From positions 124,001-188,000 of the forward strand of contig LNKV01000028.1 of assembly GCA_001465935.1 (NCBI GenBank): a stretch of 64,000 bases of DNA, given 5' to 3'. The stretch comes from Clarireedia homoeocarpa. Taxonomy: Eukaryota; Ascomycota; Leotiomycetes; Helotiales; Rutstroemiaceae. The notes under the pieces were generated by a model. It saw only the letters and a list, made by a program, of their open reading frames with translations, was not told the DNA's origin and ran no database searches. The number at the start of each line of letters is the position of its first letter. Position 1 is the stretch's first letter. Below, one piece after another: positions 55,882 through 64,000 of the stretch. The position numbers and the translations under genes were made by a program.

Positions 55882-58603
55882 ATGCGTCCTCAACAAGATC
55901 AAGTATTTGACCATTCCGCTTCCTCAAGATCTCAATCTAAACGAAGGCTTCACGAAACACCGACGGCATCCAACAATACTGCTGGTATCTCCGACGCGTA
56001 CAGAGCCGATCAAGTCTCATCGGAAAGCAATCTATCAAAGAAGTTGAAAACGTCACCATCTACTGGGAATCTCGGGTCAATAGCAAACCCTATCAAGACA
56101 ACGGCGATGTCCCGCACGCAAGTAATTGATTTAAGGCCTTCGAATTTCCAACCACATACTGGGGCGAAGAGATTGGTGATAAAGAATCTGAGGACAACCT
56201 CTCGCAACGACGCAGAGAAATACTATGAGAAGACATGGAAGGAATTGGATGATGCTCTAACGTCTGTTTTTGCGAATAAGCAGCCGATAGCACCTTTAGA
56301 GGTTTTGTGTCGTGGAGTTGAAGCGACATGTCGGCGTGGAAGGCCAAAAGAGCTATACAAACACCTCGAGAGGCGATGTCAAGCGCATATCAAAGATGAA
56401 TTTCTCCCGCAGATTAAGAAACAAGCAGGCTCCAATGTGTTAGATACACTGCGGACAGTGCAGAGAGTATGGAGTTTATGGAAGGATCAACTGGTATTGC
56501 TGAGATGGAAGATTTGTATGAGACGATTACTGACTTGGTGGCATAGGTGCTCACGAGATCCATTTTCAGCTACCTCGATAGATCATACCTATTGAACTCG
56601 AAGGACCTTCCGCAACTAGAAGATATGGGTATAAAACAATTCCGTGATATTATATTCAAAGATGGAAAGAAAATCAGCAACCTGGGGTCTCAAACTATAT
56701 CCGGTATCTGTGAGCTTGTCAAGTATGATAGGGAAGGTTTGGATAGCTTTGATCCAGTACTGCTTCGCGCTTCGATCGCCACGCTCCATATTCTTGGGAT
56801 ATATTCCTCTTTATTCGAAAGCAACTTTCAGTCCATGTCTGCCGATTACTTGGAGCAATTCGCATCAGACAGGAGCTCATCGCCACTAAGAGATTACATA
56901 AGTGCTTGCGATACTTTGTTACAACGAGAAAGCCATAGATGCGATATGTACAATTTTGATAGCGTCACAAAGAGAACCTTACTCGATACTGCGCATGAAG
57001 TATTGATCAACAAGCGTTCGGATGTTCTACTTGAGCCAACAGCTGTTTCGAAGCTCCTGGATGCGAATGCTGTGGCATCTTTAAAGTCTTTATATCAGCT
57101 CCTGAGTTTATCAAAAATTCAAGCAAAGCTTAAGAAGCCATTCGAGAACTACATAAAAACTGTCGGGTCTGGTATTGCTATGGATAAGGAGAGAGGTGAT
57201 GAAATGGTTGTGCGCTTACTTGAGTTGAAACGGACATTGGATACCATCATTCGCGATGCCTTTAACAAGGACGAACAGTTCACACATTGCCTACGTGATG
57301 CGTTTGGAAGATTCATTAATGATCGCCAGATTGCCCAAGCGTGGGGTTCAGGAACATCAAAGGTTGGAGAGATGATTGCAAAGTACATTGATTTATTACT
57401 TCGAGGTGGCCTCAAAGCTGTGCCACGGTCGCTGATTTCCGATGCCACTGATCGGACTGAAGCCGAAAGGAAAGGCCTAGCAAGCACTGGTGATGAGGAT
57501 GCCGAGTTGGACCGTCAATTGGATCAAGGTCTTGAACTTTTCCGTTTCATTGAAGGAAAAGATGTGTTTGAAGCATTTTACAAGAAGGATCTAGCAAGGC
57601 GTCTCCTGATGGCGCGTAGCGCAAGTCAGGATGCGGAAAGAAACATGCTTACCAAGTTGAGAGTCGAATGTGGCAACAGCTTCACTCATAATCTTGAACA
57701 AATGTTCAAAGATCAGGAGATTGCACGAGATGAAATGATCTCTTACAAGCAATCGCTCAGTAACACCAGTAAAACCACACTGGATCTTCAAGTTAATGTG
57801 CTCTCAGCTTCCGCTTGGCCAACTTACCCAGACATCAAAGTTAACCTTCCTGCCGAAGTAGCGAAGCACATCGAAAAATATGACCGTCACTACATACACA
57901 AACACACGGGCCGTAGGTTAACCTGGAAACATTCTCTTGCGCACAGCGTCGTTCGCGCCACCTTCAACAAAGGCACGAAAGAACTCCTCGTCAGCGCCTT
58001 CCAAGCCATCGTCCTCGTTCTCTTCAACGATCTCGCCGACCCCACCGGACACCTCTCCTACAATGACATATCCACTGCAACTGCCCTCCCCGATGCCGAA
58101 CTCGAACGCACGTTGCAATCACTCGCATGCGGGAAAGTCCGCGTTTTAACTAAACACCCTAAGGGTCGGGACATCAACCACACGGATACATTTACCGTGA
58201 ACTTAAACTTCACCGACCCGAAAGTCAGGATTAAGATCAACCAGATTCAGCTGAAAGAGACGAAAGAGGAAAACAAGGAGACGCATGAGAGGGTTGCGCA
58301 GGACAGACAGTATGAAACTCAAGCAGCCATTGTGAGGATCATGAAGAGTAGGAAGAAGATGACGCATCAGAATTTGGTGGCGGAAGTTATTAATCAGACA
58401 AAGGCAAGGGGTGCGGTGGAGCCCGCGGAGATCAAGAAGAATATTGAGAGTGAGTGGGCTTTTTCGCAATCTGTTTCAATTGGATACATGGTATTCTGGG
58501 GGGAAATGGGAGTTGATTTGCTAACCTGTTTTTGTGTGATGCAGAATTAATCGAGAAGGATTATATTGAGAGAGAGGATGGTATGTACTCCTACATGGCA
58601 TAG
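55882..58603 (+). CDS. CUL4: Cullin-4 (scaffold of CRL4 ubiquitin ligase)
   Basis: Scaffold of DDB1-type cullin-RING ubiquitin ligases acting in chromatin and DNA-damage control. Exons 55882-56493, 56547-58449, 58545-58603; 857 aa. The basic, disordered N-terminal extension (residues 1-90, with SKKLKTSPS as a possible nuclear signal) precedes GAKRLVIKNLRT, the hallmark of Cul4. Cullin repeats follow, e.g. LYKHLERRCQAHI and FRFIEGKDVFEAFYKKDLARRLL (about residue 550). The winged-helix end has AIVRIMKSRKKMTHQNLVAEV with the expected neddylation lysine (about residue 800) and ends IEKDYIEREDGMYSYMA, the typical cullin tail; this tail needs the small third exon. The upstream in-frame TTG is not used because ATG 55882 is the first Met. 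Confidence 0.92.
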
Positions 58604-59334
58604 AGTCCTTAGGGGTATGAATCGGTGAGCCAGTCGACGGATGTATGGGAAGGTGGTGATCTGTAAGATACACGCGGCATAGATCCTTTTTCATGAGGAT
58701 ACATGAAGGACTGATAAATGGTATGAATCAAGAGATTGGCTTATTTGGATGATAAGATGAAGAGCAGACATTTTTATGAAAGATTGATGCATGATATGTA
58801 TAGACAAGCTTCATACATGATACATTCATTTAATGAAATAACCACAGCGCTCGCTACTTACTTCCATGGACGTTCTTCATCTGTAAGGTCTTGTCAGTCA
58901 GCAGCGAAGGCATCAAGAACTGTTGACTTTACTTGATCCAACCATTCGATCAACTAAGCTCGACTTGATTCAACTTGATTGTACAAACTTGATTTGATGA
59001 ATTTTTACTTGATTTAATTACTTTACTGCTGTACTATGTGCTACACTATACTGTAGCGTACTATATACTATTTTTCTCTCTCTCGTCATATACATGGATC
59101 GACAACCAAACTAATAAAAAAAAGAAAATATGCCAGACCAGGTCGCTCGCTCGACAATATGCCCGCCAAGTTTTGCTATTTCTCCGAAAAGAACTCCTGG
59201 AACTTTTCCTGTATGCCACCACCATACTCCCGCCCGCCCGTCCATCGGTGATTGATTAATTAATTAATTGTCTTTATCCTCTTTCCTCTCAATCCCGTAT
59301 TCTCTCATCATACGCATTAATGATTCCTTCCCGC
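58604..59334. other. Intergenic: AT-rich convergent spacer
   Basis: No gene seen. The word ACTTGAT or close variants recurs about six times in 58928-59020, and TTAATTAATTAATT occurs at 59253-59268. Confidence 0.55.
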
Positions 59335-60654
59335 TCAAACCAGATCATCTGCCCCCGCACCCCCAAACGGGCTCTCCCTCCTGCTATCAAAGTCCACGGG
59401 CCTCCCCTGCATTTTTCCCGTCAGGGGACTCCGCGTCGCGGGATCGTAGTGGATGTGGTCTCGTTCCCTCTCGATCGCATTTCCGCTTGCGTTCGCACTC
59501 GCATCTCGAACGGACGAAGCAGAGGATTTCTTGTGCGCATGCTTGATGGAGTCGTGGGTGCGGGCAATGGATTTGCGGCTCGGGGAACTAGAGCTGGAGC
59601 TGGAGGAGTAGAGGGAGGAGGTGGTGGAGTTTTTGTGGTGGTGGTGGGTTTTTTGAGAGGTGGAAGTGGTGGGGTTGGTGGGGGAGTAGCACTGGTAGAC
59701 TTGGACTTGTTGTTCGAGGCCGTTGATGGTGATCGAGGAGTCGGGGAGGTATGGGGAGGGGAGAGGTGGCACAGGGATTTGGGGGGGTGGGGAGGTGCGT
59801 GATGGGAGGGTGTTGGGGACGTAGGTTGCGGGGGGTGGGGTGGGTGATTTGGTGCTGGAATATTGGGAGCTGGGGGATGGCTCGGCGCTGTGGACGAGGA
59901 GGCCGACCTGTGATTTGATATTGGCGTGGGAGCCGGTAGAGACGTAGTGGTAGTTTTGCTGGATGTTTCCTGCGGTGGGGGAGGAGATGGAGATATCGGA
60001 GGTGGGGCGGTTGGAAGGAACGTTGAGGGTGCTGGTTGAGGCTATTGGTTGGTGGGCTCTGGCTGTGCTTCCGGTGGGTTCGAGGTTGAGTGGTGAGGGC
60101 TTGTGTTTGGATTTGGTTTGGCTGCTTTCGCTTGATCGACGGCTTGGTGTTGGGGGGTTTAAGGGGCCGGCTTCGGGTGATGGGGTGCGGCTTGGGACAA
60201 TCTTGTATGGATCTGGTGTGGATAGGTCGACGACACTGGTTGAGGGTGTAGGACTGAACATTGATTGAGCTGGAGAATTGGTCCTTGATTGTGATACACC
60301 GCCGAAGTAGCCTCGTTCGATTGCTCGAACTCCGAAGAGATCACCCTCATCTAACTCTCTTTCGTTCAACTTCTCCGTTTCTTTATTTGCCAAAGCTTCT
60401 TCTTCAAGCTTTCTGTTCTTCTCAAGTCTATCGATGGGTCAGCTAAGATGATCTTGAAACCACGTGAAGATTGTACTGACTTTCTATTTTTCAGAGTAAG
60501 CTTGATCAAGCCAAGAATGATGGTGATGATGATCAGTCCACATAAGGTAGAGCTGCGTCGACATGTTAGCCATAACCCTGATAGGATTTTTGCAGGCAAC
60601 TCACCCAAACTTGACGGCCAGGTCTTGACCTCCGAAGATTGATGCTCCTCCCAT
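59335..60654 (-). CDS. Single-pass membrane protein with disordered Ser/Pro-rich tail
   Basis: 404 aa in three exons: 60654-60605, 60552-60481, 60427-59335, in frame with GT-AG borders. A short N-terminus (MGGASIFGGQDLAVKFGSTL) leads into one membrane helix (CGLIIITIILGLIKLTL, about residues 21-37), followed by a basic juxtamembrane coil (KNRKLEKNRKLEEEALANKETEKLNERE). The remaining 300 residues are low-complexity Ser/Pro/Thr with TPSRRSSESSQTKSK, a His run (KTHHHHKN) and a long Ser run. A few short ordered motifs stand out (YYGG-like ERGYFGGVSQSRTNSPAQ and PDSSITINGLEQQVQVYQCYSP). No signal peptide; the anchor is N-terminal. From memory, fungal membrane proteins with this layout exist, but no function is known to me. 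Confidence 0.75.
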
Positions 60655-63600
60655 TATGAATAGTATTAAGTAATAATGAATGGCGAAAATAACGAACTAT
60701 ACGTATTGATAGGGCAAGCTCCACCAATGAGTATTGAAACGAATGTGGTAATATATGAATGAAAAGAACGAATGAATGAATGGACAAGAGCCAGACAATT
60801 GAGTATGACTGTCTGATATTATCGATTATGCCAGCATAGAATCCCAATCAGACAATCCAAAGAAAGTTTTTACAGCAGATTGATATGGGGGACTTGCCAA
60901 CGATATGGAATCGAAGGAGAAAAGCGCACAGACGTGCTCGTGCTTGCCGTCAAGGGTTTGTAGTATCGCGTTTCAAATGCGGTAGGGTTTCCACGAGACG
61001 GAATACGAGGTCGAGACTCTGGAAAGTGGATATATGATAGAGTGATCCTTGAAAAAAAAAAAGTATATGAAAATTGTCCCCAGGACTTATGAGATTGAAA
61101 TAGTCGTCGTCGAGTTTAAATTCACATCAGAATGATCGATATTCGACGCAGGTATCTTCTTTCTTTTATCAAACTTTTTATGTTTCTGTTCCGGATAAAC
61201 CGCTACTCCCTGAGACTATTCGGGGTCAGGTTTGGGTCTCTCGTCGTAACGCTTCTCTACGGAATGAGCGTCTGAATAGATAGATGAATCCAATAGGATG
61301 GATGGAGTGAGCGACTGTGCCTATGCAAGAAGAAAATGGAGAAAAGACCGGGACTGTGTAAAAAATGGGGAAGAGAGAGAAGAAATCCTCGATGTGGGGG
61401 CCTAGCACTACCTACATATCCATCGAATGGAGAAGAAGACGGATGTTGACATAACATGAGAAAGAAGCACAAGCTTCAATAGCGGCGGGCTTCTATGTTG
61501 CTTTCGCAGTCTTAATTCGGCATATGCAGCCTATTCCAGGAATTTGGAATAATCTAGGAACGGTGATTGGAGTGTTGCACGCGACGAAGCATCGATTGTA
61601 GTAACGTTTGGATCTCGTGGGACAAATCTGATGATGTTAGCATCTGTATGCGATATCCACATGCGGGTATGCATGTGGAGTCAGGCCACACTATGACCCC
61701 TTAAACGTGTGAAGGAAATTTTCTTCTTTCCGTTTTTCCCCAATTGTTTTTTGATCCTCGATGGATGAACTGAAGTAGGAAAAGATGCCATGGCGCTAAA
61801 GTCTGGCATTTGTGTTGAAAAGAGCAGACCAAGCCCAATCGTTCCGGTTCCGAAAGACCAAGCTCAATATCCATCCAGGAATATGAATGAACTCCCGGGG
61901 GGTCAGGGTTAAGCGGCATCGATGTTCACTGTGAGCCAATGAAAGGAGTGCATCGGAAGTTTGCGAATCAGGGAGGCGGCTCCTTTCCGTCTAACCTGCA
62001 CATACACATCCGGCTGTACCTGCACCGCACCCCGATGCCACTTCGCACCATTCTTGCGTCAATGTTCGTGGGCGTACAAGTAATTTCCCCCTCTGCTTAC
62101 GATGCTGGGCGACATCATCCAATGATCCACCACTTCCTTGCAAACAGACCATAATTCCGAACGGTGTCCCCGCTCGGTTACCTCTGTGAAGTGGTTGTTG
62201 TCTTTGCTGTTCATGATTGTCTCGAGCAGCGCGCTTCTATCCTGACCAACATAGATCTCGTCAACGGTTGAAGTTGGCCGAATCCAATGAGGCTTGCTGA
62301 CGATCAAACACAGTGATTGTTGTGATGGGACAAAACGAAACATTGGGGACGTGTACTGTGCTATTCTGGTGTTGTCGCAATTAGATGGCCAATGAAAGGA
62401 CCAGCAGTATAAAACCAAGATTTATAGCCGCAAATGAGCTAGATCCGAGGGGGTTGTATTCAGGAACAGGTCTAGCGCCTGCTTATAGCTCTAAATCAGG
62501 AAATTAAGTCGTCGACAAGGTTAGCTTACTCGATGTAATCTCCGTACCGTTACGGTGTGTCACCTGAACTCTTCACTCCTATCTGGTGTCGCCCTGATGT
62601 CGTCCTGGTGTGTTCCTGGTGTCGTCGTGGTGGTCTACACTCCCTCCACACTCAAGTCCTGTCTCTGATATTCCGAATCGCCTCATGCTTTGAAGCTCGG
62701 TCGTCGCGCGGGTTGCGGATTCCGGATTACTTCTTCGGCAGAGCAAGGACGACTCAGCGGCGCCTCGATCGATAGAATGGGGGACTTTAGGTTTCTCACT
62801 TACATGGTAGTGCGGTTATGGTGGTTCATCTGAATGGCCTCGACTGCGAAACTTCTACCAACCAACAAACGCATTGTGCATTACATTATACAACCCACTC
62901 ACCGGCTGAAAAACTTTTTGAGACTGCAGCGAAAATTTCTGTAGAACTACGAGTACGGCCCGGCATATCATTTCCCCGATAATTACCCACCAAGCGCTTG
63001 TCTCTCACCCTCACGAACAGAAGACCGCCATGTGCTTTGTACATTTTCATCATCCTCTCCTGGGACAACACGTGCCGTTGCGCTGAGTCAAGTACACTAC
63101 AATAGTACTTGGTTAATTATCATTTTGTAACATATAGCTGAAAGTAAGACCACGGCTGCGGTAGGAGTATGACTACAGTACAATCAACCTTTCCTGTCTG
63201 GTATCTGGTAGGCAACGTTAGCCACGAACAACAAAAGGATGCTCTGTGTTGACATGAATACTGTTCCCATCTTGTAGAGTTCAATAATGTCGCAGTAGAA
63301 TGAATCTTCCTTCCACTGGCTAGGTTACGTCGCCTATGAAGATAATCCGAAAAACTTCTACCAAGTACTTTCTATATTGTACCGAGCGGTGTGTTCTTTC
63401 CAACGGAAACGCGTGGGAGGTTGGAGATTGCAGATCCATGGAGCTCGATCTCGTTCTTTCAAATCCTCCTCGGGCCGCTCGGTATGCCTACTTTCATATG
63501 TACCATCTCATCGTGGGTCTCGCCAAGTCCTCTCACCACCATCAATTGCTCGCTACTCTTGACTGATGCGTGGATAGTAAGATTACAATCGTAGTTGGCA

Positions 63601-63808
63601 CTTTCCCCTCTCTCGTCATCCAGAATACTTCGAGCATGGATATGCTCTCAACAATTTACAAGTACAATTGATTTATTGGTTTCTTCTTTGGATAGTTCTA
63701 ATAGCGAGTCCCGCAGAATCTAATCTACTCGAGAATTTGGCAAGCTTGCGGCTTCAACCTTCGGTGATGAGCTGTCAATAGACTCGGGCGGTTGGCAAGG
63801 CCCTATCG
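60655..63808. other. Long region without convincing genes
   Basis: About 3.1 kb. The first part contains the promoter of the membrane-protein gene. The open frame at 62059-62418 (minus, 119 codons) has mixed, protein-like composition (DEIYVGQDRSALLETIMNS) but no motif or clear splice context; it may be chance. Repeated GTGTCGTCCTGGTGT words occur at 62580-62630. No RNA gene or mobile element was recognised. Confidence 0.45.
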
Positions 63809-63979
63809 CTACAAACAGATACCCAAGATGGAGGGAATAGTGGTAGCTGCCATATGTCTTTCCTCCCAATCCTGGTGATCGTCATAGAGTGCACTCAATA
63901 TAGATGGACCGAGCATAGCAGCAATTTCTGACTCAGACAGGCTCACGGACTGTTCGGTCTTTCCCGGCGTTCGTGCATC
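63809..63979 (-). CDS. Possible terminal exon of a gene running out of the window
   Basis: After a good acceptor (CGCCCTTAG at 63988-63980, minus strand) an open frame of 57 codons ends at TAG 63811-63809. It encodes an amphipathic, protein-like stretch (VSLSESEIAAMLGPSILSAL, then YDDHQDWEERHMAATTIPSI). Upstream coding sequence would lie beyond 64000. Not recognised, and it may be chance. Confidence 0.3.
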   Translation of the reverse strand, partial: DARTPGKTEQSVSLSESEIAAMLGPSILSALYDDHQDWEERHMAATTIPSILGICL

Positions 63980-64000
63980 CTAAGGGCGATTCACATTGTT

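Noticed and set aside
59320..59802. 160-codon Gly-rich plus-strand frame
   Set aside because: Antisense to the Ser/Pro-rich tail of the membrane protein, whose exons and splice sites are coherent.

Overview
The window looks like nuclear DNA from a filamentous ascomycete (Pezizomycotina, possibly a leotiomycete; the class is an inference). It has short introns of about 45-80 nt with GTANGT donors and CTAAC/CTAAT branch points. Genes lie on both strands and are often divergent. The gene set is fungal: Fmp27/Hobbit, Tel1, Nup192, Cul4, a C2H2 plus Zn2Cys6 regulator, a secreted LIP-type lipase and GPI-type surface proteins. No bacterial, viral or organellar segment was seen.

Left part (1-8.3 kb): the 3' part of DNA ligase IV (window-edge truncated), a secreted lipase on the minus strand, a decayed short-chain dehydrogenase, and an intact M20 amidohydrolase. 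Centre-left (8.3-23 kb): a 9-kb single-exon gene for an Fmp27/Hobbit bridge-like lipid-transfer protein, a repeat-rich spacer, a CofD/UPF0052-family protein, and an atypical protein kinase with altered HRD and DFG motifs. Centre (23-36 kb): a truncated pogo-type transposase relic with many stop codons, an eight-exon gene for a large fungal protein of unknown function, a small hydrophilic protein, and two neighbouring Ser/Ala-rich GPI-type proteins, one built on 11-residue repeats.

Right part (35.6-64 kb): an NmrA-like reductase divergent from a zinc-finger/zinc-cluster transcription factor; the checkpoint kinase Tel1 (nine exons, two introns with GC-AG borders) head to head with the nucleoporin Nup192; cullin-4; a single-pass membrane protein; and about 3 kb with no convincing gene except a possible terminal exon at the very end.

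Functionally this is mostly a housekeeping neighbourhood: double-strand break repair and signalling (Lig4, Tel1, Cul4), nuclear transport (Nup192) and lipid transfer (Fmp27). Secretory and environmental genes (lipase, amidohydrolase, GPI proteins, NmrA/regulator pair) sit between them. I found no biosynthetic cluster or defence system. The most unusual items are the two GC-AG introns in tel1, the hendecad-repeat surface protein with its neighbouring paralogue, the DFG-altered kinase and the large unknown protein. Exon models were built by eye; every multi-exon model sums to a multiple of three.
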